Positions 34,363 to 47,400 of a stretch of DNA of 64,000 bases are shown here, in pieces. Position 1 is the stretch's first letter. The number at the start of each line of letters is the position of its first letter. The DNA comes from Spisula solida (lineage: Eukaryota; Mollusca; Bivalvia; Venerida; Mactridae): NCBI GenBank assembly GCA_947247005.1, contig OX365946.1, positions 9,246,453-9,310,452 on the forward strand, in the 5' to 3' direction. The notes beneath the pieces were generated by a model. That model searched no databases, was not told the DNA's origin, and worked only from the letters and a program-made list of their open reading frames with translations. The translations under genes and the position numbers were made by a program.

Positions 34363-35917
34363 ACCAATCTGTTAATTATTAAAAACAAATAACTCACTAT
34401 GTTCTATTACATAAAAAAAACTTCATGCTCCAACTGTCATGTAATTACATGAACACGTTGTTTCGCTAATGAATTTGAATTGCAACATGATCGTATTTAT
34501 GTTCAATTAGATACAGGTACAGGTACCCATATACGTTCCTTTTACTTTTGTTATCGAACTCAGATTTAACTACTTTTGCTCGTTCGTCAATTATTTTTAG
34601 AGGTTCAGTTTCTATAGCAACCACATCTTTAAATAGCAATATCATACGAGTATGTGTATGTCAATTATTATACTTCGCAAAAGGCTATAATAGTCTATAA
34701 GCCTCAACTTGGGAAACTTCGTGAGTTATGCAACTATTCAGAAAATTTCCGAACTTTTAAGTATTTTGATTGCCATGGCAACCACAAAGTGTGTCCGATT
34801 ATACATATCGAATAATTGTCGTAATCCGACCAATGTCCTCTATCCACACACCAAATTTCATAGTTCTGTCTTACATAATACTCTAGTTATGCCACGGTCT
34901 TGTAAAACCGGCTTTTCCCCCACTGTTTTGTGTTTCCATAGCAACGCTTTCTTTTAGCAAAATCAAAATATATGGTACATGCATATTCCCCTTAATACAC
35001 CCTATGCATAAACTAAGTTCAGTAATCCAGACTTGCAAGTTGTTCGAATAGTGGCATGATTCCAGTTTTCTGTTGTTATTTAGTTCGTTTTTTACATGTT
35101 TCGTTGCCATAGCGACGTTTTCTTAGGCCAGACTGGTGAATGTATCAACATGCATTATTCCCATAATGTTCTAAAACAATATGCAACACTTTATGAGTGT
35201 CTATGTTGAGTACTGTTTCCTTATTTCCTCGTTCATGTCGCCAAAAAGATAAATAGAATGACGGATAAAATATTGTTGCCATGGCAACAGTAGATTATTT
35301 TTTTGAATATAAGTATCATTTTCGATCATGATGCACTGTTACGGGTTACTAGTCAAATTATTATCAAATACTGTTACTGGGCCATTTTTACTAGTTAGTG
35401 AACCTTGTCCTTTGGTAGATATACATGTACCTTTGATTTCTTCCTTTTATAAAATGTTTTTATTACACCGATGGGGTCCGTATATATTTATACACTTTAT
35501 ACACTTATAGTAGATCTGTTTCTCGCTGATAGCGGAGTTGGTAGATATTTTAAACGGTCCTTTGAAAGAAGAATGTTTGATGCTTGCGTTGAGAAGGCAC
35601 TGGAGAAAAGGTTCTGAACTGGACGCACGGACTTGACCCGTGGACTGGGAATGTGCACTAGACCTGTGGACTGGATCTGTGGACTAGACCAGTGGACTGC
35701 ACACTTGTAAGCCATGTTCTTCAGAAATATTGATTAGGGTCATTGTCCGATGAATAATAATGTTAGTACTGGTTGATAGTTAATTCCAGGACTTCCGATT
35801 GATTCAATACAATTATTGATTTCAATTTCCCACTATCACCATGTCAACCAGACATCCTTACAGTTAGAATACCAACATGCAACATTTTAACTGTTGCCTC
35901 TCGTGTTTTATATACTA
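34363..35917. other. Gene-free stretch
   Basis: No gene seen. 35368-35420 is an inverted copy of part of the LINE-like tail at 30373-30412. Confidence 0.35.
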
Positions 35918-36083
35918 CAGTGAAGTTCCGCTAATAGGACCACTTCAATTATTTCGAAATCATGCAGATTTTTGCAATGCTGTGGTCCCAAAGTATTAAA
36001 TTTAGAACAAAAAAGATCCGCTACTAAAACCGATTCGCTAACAAGACCACATTTTGACTGGTCTTATTAGCGGAACTTCACTG
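35918..36083. mobile_element. 166-bp Tc1/mariner-type MITE
   Basis: The terminal inverted repeats CAGTGAAGTTCCGCTAATA and TATTAGCGGAACTTCACTG match nearly base for base, and the element is flanked on both sides by TA (35916-35917, 36084-36085), the target used by Tc1/mariner transposases. The interior is non-coding, with the related motif TTCGCTAACAAGACCAC. The well-kept ends suggest recent movement. Confidence 0.85.
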
Positions 36084-36474
36084 TAGTTCTAGTACAGTAC
36101 AAGCACACGGTATATTTGACGACGTTAGTGGATGGTCGACCATTTTGTCCGTGCCAGATTGGAAATAACCTCCCACACTTCGATAGAAGAGACAATCGTG
36201 TGATACATACATGTATGGAATCTGGCTGCGATTGATTGTTGATTCCTGTGAACCTTGGTCAACTAAACAACAACAACATGACGCAGGTGGTGATATAAAC
36301 CAGACACAACATTTCCCCGTTCTGACTTTTCTGAGTTTTACGACAGACTATGTTTTCCCGCGCACTTACCGTATGTTGTTCAGTTTACATGACAACATAA
36401 TCTATCATGCTCCATGTAGAAATGATACCACCATCAGATCATACAGGCAGAGTATGTACTGTAGGGATCGTATA

Positions 36475-36570
36475 TAATGATAATAAAGACTTTATTTATA
36501 GAGGGAACATACTTGACACAACTGTCAATCTGCCGTAAGGCCCTCAACAGTAAAACATTGTATCACCTCT
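36475..36570 (-). mobile_element. LINE-like 3' tail family D, copy 2
   Basis: Minus strand end AAATAAAGTCTTTATTATC, with the neighbouring CTGTTGAGGGCCTTA block shared with the copy at 42440. Confidence 0.5.
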
Positions 36571-36751
36571 TCTGATAGCCCCCCATAAGTATGGACGTTA
36601 CGAAAATGATCGTGCAACGCGTACGTGAATATTACATTTGGGCGGCATTTCGTCATGTAGGTATGTATAGTGTCTACAGGTAACGGACGTGTGACAGACA
36701 AAACTAAAATGTGTATTGTGTCACGCATGTATGTGTATGCACGGCAACCAC

Positions 36752-36908
36752 AATAGTCCTTTTCGACGGAGCTGTTTCGTGAAGCAAGTTTTAGCCTGGT
36801 TCCCGTCCCCACAATTACAGCACTTCTACAGGAACATAACTGTAAAATTAGAACGGGAACGAGACTGTAACCTGCTCCACGAAACAGCCGAGTCGAAAAG
36901 GCCTAATA
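36752..36908. mobile_element. 157-bp inverted-repeat element
   Basis: AGTCCTTTTCGACGGAGCTG at the left is mirrored by CAGCCGAGTCGAAAAGGCC at the right. The arms go on through TTTCGTG and GTTCCCGT. Non-coding. Confidence 0.72.
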
Positions 36909-38255
36909 TTTCATCGCCCGCGGACTCATGCTCCAACTGTCACGTGATTTTACATGCATACGTTTGGATTTGCAACATGTACGTAGACGACTCGTACACT
37001 TACACAACATCCCTTATGCCTAGACGCTACTTGTACTGTATGTAGCTTATACTACGCCTTTGTGTTCCGCTGTGACAGTCCTGAGACATGTCGGATTGGA
37101 AAATACTGTGACCTCAGACTTTGAGTGAATAGACATTATGATCATAGTACAACGAATCAGTCTGCAATACCACAGCTCTTTCTGAAATGACTCCTTTGCT
37201 CTTATATATACAATACTGATGCCTGCCGAGAGAGTGCACCTGTCATCAGATACGTGTTTGTGCTGGTTCCATGGAAGATCCCTTCAGGAAGATTTCACTG
37301 TATATCGGTAGGTACATGTTATATTACTAAGTAAGAGAATGAAACAACAACTACGCTACAAGTTCATATCGTTTATATAACAATACACAAAATATACACA
37401 ACATTGTATTACAGTTTTGTAGCAGTGAAAAGGATAATTAAACATTACTGTAAAGGAACTTCCAAACAAACTGCTATAAATTGGCGAACTGTGTTGACTT
37501 TCACAAGTTGCAAAGAAAACTGAACAAAACATGTACATTCGTTTTTGTGTTTCAATGTGGCTTTGAACGAATTCTTATTCACTGACAATTTAAGATTATG
37601 GTGATCCAATTATCTTTCAAGTTTGGGTTCAAGTTCTGTTTCTATAACAACATTTTTATCATTGCGTATCACAAACTGCTTTATGAAGATGGGGAGGGGT
37701 GTCACACTACACGACGATTGGTCCCCTTTTGAGAAGTATCCAGAGATTCACAAATGTATTGTTTGATAAAGGTGTGTCCTTTAATGGAATGGTCCCTTTC
37801 GATCACATTTAGTTTGGTCCATGAACATTATATGATACAAAATGAGTTAAGTGTAAAATATAACATAACGGAAATGGATAAATGCATGACGGTTCTAGGT
37901 GGCGTCGGCGCCCAATGGTTGTAAATGATAAAACATGAGCATATTATTGCAATGCTAAGCATAACAAGTTTAAAAGTAATAAATCCCTAATACACATTGC
38001 ATAATTATTAAACATAATGCATGAATCCAACCCCTTGCCCAAGTCCGATTTGGAAAGACACTTATATATGTAATTGCATACACTCGACGTACTTGAAATC
38101 GACATACGTCTATAATGCTTGCGTAATTTAAGTTTATGTCCTTATACGTTTGAGAATATTTTCAACCAAACCGGAAGTTGGGAATTCAAGTAGTCGTGTC
38201 ACTAAAATATGAAATTATGCGTCAGTTATTGTATAAATCAGGAAGTTTGGACGGT
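36909..38255. other. 3' flank of the transgelin gene
   Basis: Downstream of the minus-strand gene; should include its 3' UTR. A minus-strand ATTAAA lies near 37782, but I cannot confirm the poly(A) site. No other gene seen. Confidence 0.4.
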
Positions 38256-38432
38256 TTAATCAATAATCATCCTCTGTTTGCCGAAACTTTGACCTGCTTG
38301 AGAAGCTCCTTTGTTGGTTCCCATCTGTAGACCAATCACATTCTGACCTGCTTTCAATTGTTCTTCCGTCCACTCTCGGGATTGTCTTTCGGATTCCTTC
38401 GGTCCGATTCCAGGCTGCCCTTTAGACTGAGC
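38256..38432 (-). CDS. TAGLN-like: Transgelin-like gene, exon 4
   Basis: Follows the acceptor TTCTATTGTAG. 58 codons plus TAA; begins AQSKGQPGIGPKESERQSRE and holds the calponin repeat (IGLQMGTNKGASQAG). Ends QRMIID. Confidence 0.93.
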   Translation of the reverse strand, partial: AQSKGQPGIGPKESERQSREWTEEQLKAGQNVIGLQMGTNKGASQAGQSFGKQRMIID

Positions 38433-41400
38433 CTACAATAGAAAAGAGTCACATGTTCAATATTAGAAATGAGAAATGAGTCCTTTATACCTCTAGATAC
38501 ATGTATCTTCTATCAACCTTTAAACTCATTTCACTTCTGCAATCTTTGGGAATTTCAAATGTCCAAACCCCGCAATCTGTCGAATCGACAAAACGTACTG
38601 GTTCACTAGTATTTTGCCATAAACATGCATTTGTCTCGAAATTCGCAAATCCATGGGCAGATAACTCCCAAAGAAAAACGTGACCTATCTATGTTATTAT
38701 TGCTTGTCTGAGGTCCTAGCGTTATATTGTGCTAATATTAAAAAATATATTATATAATATTGAAATATTTGCCAAATCTCTTGATACTTGCCGGGAACAG
38801 CTAATCTATTTATAAACATTACGTACATGTACATGTAGTTAATAATTCATTAAAGCTTCATTGTTAGACATGCATAAATTTGTAAATACTGAATCGAAGA
38901 ATACATAAAATTGTCATTATTAAAAAAAATCTAAAAATAAATCGATGAAATTTTGAATCAAATTACCTTTCTTCCAAGTGCAGAAATTGTTTGAATGACT
39001 TGATTCAGGTTCTGTCGTTCGTACAAATCCACAGTTTGAAAGGAATCAGTTTTTACTACCCCGTATTTTTCGATAGCAGACAGAAAAGTGTTAATCGATT
39101 CCATTTGCTTAAAGGCCATCTTCTCCTTTTTGAATTTTACTGGTTCACCAAGAGCTTTCATTAAGCTGAAAATAAAAGAATGAGAAAATTAACATCATGT
39201 TGTAGACGCGCAAGCAATTCAATTACTGTAGCGCACAGACAATCCAAAGCCACAAAGAAACGACGACAGCGCCTAGCCATCTACGCAAGAGTCAGACAAA
39301 GGACGAACCATCCACATCCCCTAACAATGGATATTTCAAGCAAGCCTATATACTCACTCCGCATTGAATGACACACTGGTCTTCGAATTCTGTGCATAAT
39401 TAACCATAAAGGGAGGTAACTATAAAGCCATGCAGAAGCAGCGACAAAATGTAACGTAAACATAACTCTATCAAAATGTATATAGGGATTTCATTTTAAA
39501 CAGCTATACGTAGATGTTTGTGAACGATCAGGTTAATTGTACCGACCCGATCCCGTACACATGATTTGACTATAACCTCCGACGTCGATGGTCGTGTGAT
39601 ACTTGTAAGGAATCCGGGTGCGCTACCCTAGCTCTTGCCGAATAATTCTAGGTTCTTTAACCCACCAAGTGTATAGCACCGATACACGATTGGATACATC
39701 TGGGTTACCAACCAGTGCATCCCTAGTTTGGTGCATGATGTACTGGAAATGATTTAAGAACTCTAGTTCTTGATACTAGTAAATCAAGTGTCACGGCCGA
39801 GAATCGAACCAGAGACGTCTCGCTAGTCAAGAGCATTATTCACACGACCACCGTGCTACCATCGACAAAACAGCGACTACATACAGTCATTTAGGAATAG
39901 ATTCTACTCACCAGCACAGAGCGAAACCATCTTTTAACACCTCATGCACATTATCCATAGAACCACAAGTGTTAACAGGAGCTTCACCGATCGTTTGTAT
40001 TCTTTCATTAATCCATGTCAGACAAGTTGTCGCAAGCGTCGAGTCGTATTTACTGTCTATCTGTAATGTAAGAAATATAAAAATAATGAACCACCAAACG
40101 AAGGGCAATAACTCTTGTAGCAGACAAGGTACAATGATCGTAACTAGTCGGGTATTTTCGTAAATGCCGAAGGTCTAGTACCATCATCATACAATTGATA
40201 TACAGTAAAACCGCACTCCAAAGTCATTTAAAAAACACTTTAGTAAGGAGGCTCTGCTTCGTTTGCGTTATGTATACAGCCTCTACAAGTTCTACTAATA
40301 TCGTCAGCCACACGCTCTTCACAAATAGAAACTACGCATATATCGATGACGAAATGCTCAACACATAGTCTACACGTATCATGCAGTATATAGTACAAAT
40401 TCTCCCTAATTTACAAAATAACATATCTTCGTGTAATAAAGAATTGTGTAAGATCAGTTTGGTTATTAATTGTGTTTTAGTACGTGGCCATTAGGTTATG
40501 TCACTGCCAGGTTGCCAAAATGACCACGACTTCGAGTGTTTCAGAAATAACCCAAGAGCCCGGTCGAGATTCGAACCAGTGACGTCTCGTTATGTCAACT
40601 GGGTGCCAATAATTGTTGAATCACAATGGTACCAACAGTTCGGAATACTACGATTTCTGTTTAAAAACTGGTCACGTAATCATGAACCCCCAAACAACAA
40701 TGTTCTGTAGTGTACGTCTACAACAAAGTATGAGTAATCACATATTGTAACAGCATATTGCATGTTGCTGAATACTTAATAAAAACAAGACAGAAAGATT
40801 GATTTGTTGCAAGGCGTTTATGTGACTCATACACATAAAGGGTTTAATGAATACTAGCTCCGTTGTTAGCAAGTGGTTTAAATATACACATGCACCCAGA
40901 TTCTTAAAATACCGACGGAAGTATACTGTTACGTGTTAGACGGCTCTTTTATTTCCTGAAGTCATTGAACCAGTGAAGTGATTTACAATTTTATGAATTT
41001 AGAAACAACAAACTTATTGTTACAATCAAGTAGACGAACGGGCAACAACTTCAGCATTGTTCGAAACCACCAAGTGTCATTGTGTGTTCGGACTGTCACA
41101 GTATTCGGACACAATTCATTCGTCTAATAAATTTCCCCTTTGTTGATTTTTTACTAGTGCTATCAGCATGATCAGGAACATAAATCACAACAAATATAAA
41201 CCTAAAGTGTAGTGAATTTGAGAGTGGCAAGATGTCGGGTTAAGAACTTTAAAGTGTTTCGTGCGCACAAATCCCTGCCCCTATACGAGCATAACAAAAT
41301 GTAGATCTCACGTCTGTTGGTTGTCCATATAAACGAACAACCACTTAGTGCATAAATACATGCCCTTTTCCCTACACGTGCATGTGTATGTTTGAATGCG

Positions 41401-44400
41401 ATTGTATACCAGCAATGGCCCAACATTGGACAATCAAACGTATTCTATTCTATTCATGGGAAATACCGCATTCCCATTTCAAAATCGGTATATAATCATT
41501 CTATTGTTTTGGTCACCTGAATTAAGCAACCAACTGTATTAAACAGCTAAAATGACTATTATCCAAATCAGTCACTTTTGTATAGGGTGTCTGTATTAAA
41601 CGGTCACTTGCCAAACTATGATTTATTCTCGAATGCATGTTTAATTAAGACAGATCACGCTGTATGAAATTATTCTAATTACTCCCTCGAAGACGGGGGT
41701 CATTCGAGCCGATCTGACTGGGGACCACGCACTTGCGACAGCCACTGTCTCGGTCGATCTCAAAACAACAACAACATTTTGATAACATATATACTGTTTT
41801 ATTGAGCCTATTCCCACCTGTTATATTTCCTGCGCTTACCGCATCAGTCGTCATTAAAATGCAAAGTTACGACACTTATAGTGAAAATGTATTCACTTCT
41901 GTGATAAATGAACCATGTAATGAGGCGATAGATGATATAAAATGAAAGACATACAATAAAAAATGTGGTTTCAGCATTCCTTACATAACATGACGCAATA
42001 AATTTAGTGGTATGTAACCGACCAGCAACAGATAGATGATAGATAACAAATACAATCATACGAGCGTATATTCTGATCGATATTAACAATAAATATAACT
42101 TATTTGGCAAACATTCAAAAATTGAATTGTTTTCTTGTGACAATATAAAAGTAAGGGCTTGATTTAAAGTAATTTAACGTGAATGAATTTACCGCACTAT
42201 CTGTAGGTGAAAGTTATATTAGAGATGTACATGTACATGTATCAAGACTTTGTTGGTGGTTTATTCTTTAAACTGTTTACTAGTTGATTGAATAATGATG
42301 CTCTTGTTGTTGGTTTTCTTGATTTTTTTATATTTTTAATTGTATTGTGTATCCTTATCCATCGAATGTAGTCGATGCTGATGTTTCTTAGCAAATCGTG
42401 TTGTGTATCTCTTCGACGTCAAAATTATATTTTAGCGTAATAATATTAATAATAAAGACTTTATTTTACGAGGAAAATCATTTGACAATTATATGAAATG
42501 GCAATCTTCCATGAGATCCTCAACAATAAACAGTTGAACAATAACACAAGTACATGTACATAAAAGAAAAGAGCATAATGGCAATACGGCCCATATGACG
42601 TCCACAATACCATAATTTTATATATAACTGGGGAATTTCATAAAAGAGTTTCAGTGAAAGGAAGTGCGAAATCGATAGGTAGACCTGTAATGTTAATGCT
42701 GGTGACTGGGGTGTGTCAAGAGATTTTTTGTTGTGTTGTCTATTAATACAAGGGGGTCTGGCATATAGTTTGCCATTTAGTTCGAACCCACATGTGTCAT
42801 AAATGGCTCGAGCTTTCTTATACTTGGCGAAATGTACAGCAGGTCCTCATGGCCTAGCGGCTACCAATTTAATAGTTCGATAATTTACTATGTTGATACT
42901 ATTGCTATTTTCATTTGTTTCGTTATTTTGGGGGTAATAATGTTGTTAGTTCAGATTCGCCGTTGCCAGTGACTGCACGTGTTGTTGATGGGTTGCTAGT
43001 CCGGGTTTGTTGTAATCATTGACTGTGTTGTTGTGGTTACTGTGTTGTTGTGGTCATTGTGTTGTTGGCCGTAAGGTTGATGTTGCTGCATATAGTTTAC
43101 TATTGTAGTTTCTAGACGTTGTTGTCATGTTCAAGCACACACACAAAAACAAAGTAAAATGTTCAACATAACATCTACACTCATCCTATCTATATATCAA
43201 CCGACATATCCGGGTTTGAATACACGCTATGCGTATGTGAAACTTTAAAAGTTTTGAGTTTTCTCCAGCGATATCACAAACATACCACAAACGTTATATA
43301 TCGTACATTTTAACTGATAAAACCTGTAACTTAAGGCCAAATCAAATTAACATCGTGTAGCTGGTAACATGATAAATACAAAGGGAGGTAAGTAGGAAAA
43401 ACATGTTTTAATTTTCGAAATGTAATTAGTTGATTTTATGCACTTAAATAACAAGGATCCGCGGCGACTTCCAGCAAAATGACAATTAAAGACAAAATAA
43501 GGACACACCAAGAACAAAACAAGGACAAAACAATGGGCATCACTGGGTTACAAGAACCGTAATATCATTTGGTTGTGGCCTTACCCATCTGTTACCGTTC
43601 GTATAATATACATGATGAATGTATTTGCTTTAAGCAGTAGTAATGTTTTATAATCACATATCACGCTTGACTGTTTCCATTGCATCAAACCAAGGCATGT
43701 ATACATACCACGGACAGAACGTTGTTTACGAGCTATGGCGAAATAAATTGTCTTAGAACTAGGTTATTAATTAAAATGGTTGTATGTTTAATAACCGTGT
43801 TTCCATCAAACCAAACCTAGGCATGAAAATGAATATGTATTTTACACAAGAGACATTACATTGTTTACGAGCTGTGGTGACGTAAATTCTTCGAACTACG
43901 CTAGACTACTGAATAAAACGTTAATGAGCAAGAGTTGCACGCATGCATGTACATACAAGTGGCTGTTTTGTTGCTATAACACAATATTCATACTGAGTAC
44001 GTTCCCATGACAACACATACACATTAAACGCATCGAGTCATTAACACGTATACAGTAACAAATCGATCCATAAATGACCTAAACCAATTAACTTAATTAA
44101 GTTATTTAGTCCTGTCTGAAATGGCGTATAGATCATGATCTCTGTATACGTTAAAGTGATATTAAAGTGCGTATACTGTTACTATAGACATCGACATTAA
44201 CAGTAAAGTATCATTATAGTTATAATCGACGTCATCATTATTATCATCATCATCAACATCAATAGCATCGTCATTATCAGTGTCGTCATTATCATCGTCA
44301 GAGTCGTCATTATCATCATCATCATCATCAACATCATCATCATCATTATCATCATCATCACTGTCGTCATTACCATCATCAAAATAATCATGATTCATCA

Positions 44401-47400
44401 CAATTACATCATTTGACATCATCAACACCCCTGTCGACATCATCATCGTCATTAAAACGTATGACATCATCAGCACCAGCATCATCGCCTGCCAAGTTTC
44501 ACGTGACACACGTGTCCAATCACAAAGCATTACATTTATCTTCAAATAAGCACACCAATCATTACATTTACAAAATGTATAGCCAGTTTACAGACATGTG
44601 AATGGTGAGCGTCATGCATGAAGATCGATAGTCATCATTCTGTTACCGCAGCAACTATATTGATTCAAATCTCCTATCAGGTCCGTATACACGCTCATGC
44701 CATGCAGTCAATATACTTTATATCGCTATAAGAGTATGTAGTGGGTCAATGTCCACATTTCTATAACAATATCTTACAATTCTTACAATATTATGTACCC
44801 GTCTGGCACTGTCTTTCTAAAATATGCAATACAGCAAAACGTCTAAGTCGCACACACTTATTATTATATTCAGATTCATACTTATAATGGTGTTAGAGTG
44901 TTGACCACAAAGAAAATGCAAATTTGTATACATCAAATATGTGTGGATCGGTCACTCATGGGAGCTTCGAGCATAAAATGATTGCTGTGTAGAGGTTTAC
45001 TAAGTAATGGTGACTCTGAAGAGGGTTGTACAGAAAAATTATGATCGTTAATTAAGAACACGGTCACTGTTTGTACTTTGATCAGATAATGGTCGCTATG
45101 TAGAGGTTTGCTCAAAACATGGTCAGTTGGTAGAGGTTAGCTCAAAACATGGTCAGTTTGTAGAGGTTAGCTTCAAACATGGTCAGTTTGAAGATAAAAC
45201 ATGGTCAGTTTGTAGAGGTTAGCTCAAAACAGGTGTTAGCTCAGAACAAGGTCATTCTATAGAGGATGTGACATAGACATAACATAACCATATCTTCATT
45301 TATGAGAGGTCCATGTTGACAGTATAAAGCCGGGAACCAACCTTAGGTAACCATATAATCTTATAGGTGACTGTATGTCTGACTGTGGACTTATGTGTAC
45401 TTTCCATGATAACCATCATAAAATAACATTGTATACATGAAATAAACTGTTCAGATGGTATATTTGTTGGTAAAGAAAACATGAACAGTTTAACAATGAG
45501 AGAAATCATAGGGTGGAAATAATATGTAAGTAAGTTGGTCGTATTAAGTAAATATATGTATAAATTATTTGTTCGACCTTTCCGTAACACGTTGTATGTA
45601 TCATATATTGACAAGGCCAAAATAAAATGATAGTGTGCTTCTGGTAACCCTGTCTACTCTTTGTCCCCAGGGATGGTATTCAATAATGATCTTACTTGAC
45701 TTAAGGATAAGGACAACCAATCAGATCACACCATATAAAACTATTGGTCAGTAACAGACGATATGATTGGCTATCATTATACTCCAATTAAATACGATCA
45801 ATATTGAATACCACCCCTGGCCTTAACGAATTTAATGGCATTTTTCTGTAAGTCAACGTGGGTCGTCGATTTCAAAGTGTGTAAATTGTTGTCCTACCCA
45901 TCCTCTATATGTTTCCGGATGTTATCTGAACCACAAGATTCGTTTGTTTTGTCCTCATGGTGGAATGAGCCACTTGTTGATAGCAGTTAGTTAATTCACG
46001 CTGGGCGTGGTTAAGTGGAAGGGTCATATTAACCACGCCTTACTTTAGTGTATCACCACGAATACCTTCTTTAAGTGCATAGACAAAAGCTAAACCTCAT
46101 ACATAAATTACCTCAAAATAAAGACCACTTTAGAATGAACTTTCAATAAAGATCTCTTTAAAGTTAAGAGCACAATTCCCATGTTCATGTTCTTTGTCTT
46201 GGTCTATATTCATCCCCAACTTCAGTCAGATCACCAATTCTCAATTCACCAAAAACGCTAAGGGAAGTTTTACTGTATTCGGGTCGGTCAAAGACCGAGT
46301 GTGTTAGATTTTGCACACATGAACAAATTGTACGAAAACATCTAAAAATACCGAAAATGCTTTCACACCAGGGTACCATTAACATATTTCAACTGTCTGG
46401 TTGTGAAAAATTTAAATTTGTGACCCGTAATTTGAGATTTGAACGATAACATCACAATCTCCCCTGCAGTTCCCCGGATAAAACTAATTGACCACAGTGT
46501 TTGCTATCAGACTTGAAGATAAAAGTAGCGAGTAACTGACTCTATTTCCGCACAAATGAAATATTTGAATAAAGACAAGTTTACAAGGATACATAACCAC
46601 GGGCAATTTCGAACTAATTTGATATCAGCAAGTGAAATTGTTAGTAGATGGTTGTATAAGTAGATGGTCCACGTACAAGGTACATGCAATACCTCTCGAG
46701 GGCACTTATTATAATAAAGCCTGCCCAATTACTAGTAGGCATACACTTCTTCGTATGCTGGAAACCACAGGCTCTTGGTGCTTTTTTAGGGTCCGGCAAA
46801 AAAGTTTATATTAGTGTTTAGAGTATAATGTTTTGCTGGACCCTAAAAACGCACCTAAGAGCATGTGCTGGCCACAACACTGAGACTTTCGATTCCCGTA
46901 CTCACACCAAAATTATACATGGAACTTTCCATAAGCTAACAGTCAAATTTGTTTATAAAGACCATACACAGCAACAGCAAATTGGAGTCCTTCTTAACAG
47001 TTGTCTCTCTTCCCAAAACATCATTGGAGGTGAACTTATAGGAGATAAAATTGGTGGTCTTTGCAAACTTCGATCGTTATAGTGGTCTTTGTTCACATGT
47101 GGTTTTTAAAATCAGGTTTGATTGTATATTGATCGAAACAGCTTAATAAAGGTACAACTATTCAATATGCAGATATTGACAAAGGCAAACACACTATCTT
47201 GTTTGCAATTACTCGTTTTATTGGTTTTTGATGGGTTCGTTTGTTGACAAAACGTTATCTTGCTTTACGACCCGTACTAAATGAGTAATCAACGAAATCA
47301 ACTTCAAACCTGAAATACAAGTATTCGAGAATGCATACACTGCAGAATTCTGTAACAAAAACTTCCAAGTCAGCAGTACTTCCATTTGCTTATGATTGTA

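Noticed and set aside
44162..44545. Asp-rich 127-codon minus-strand frame
   Set aside because: It is the reading of an (ATC)n microsatellite inside the transgelin-like intron.
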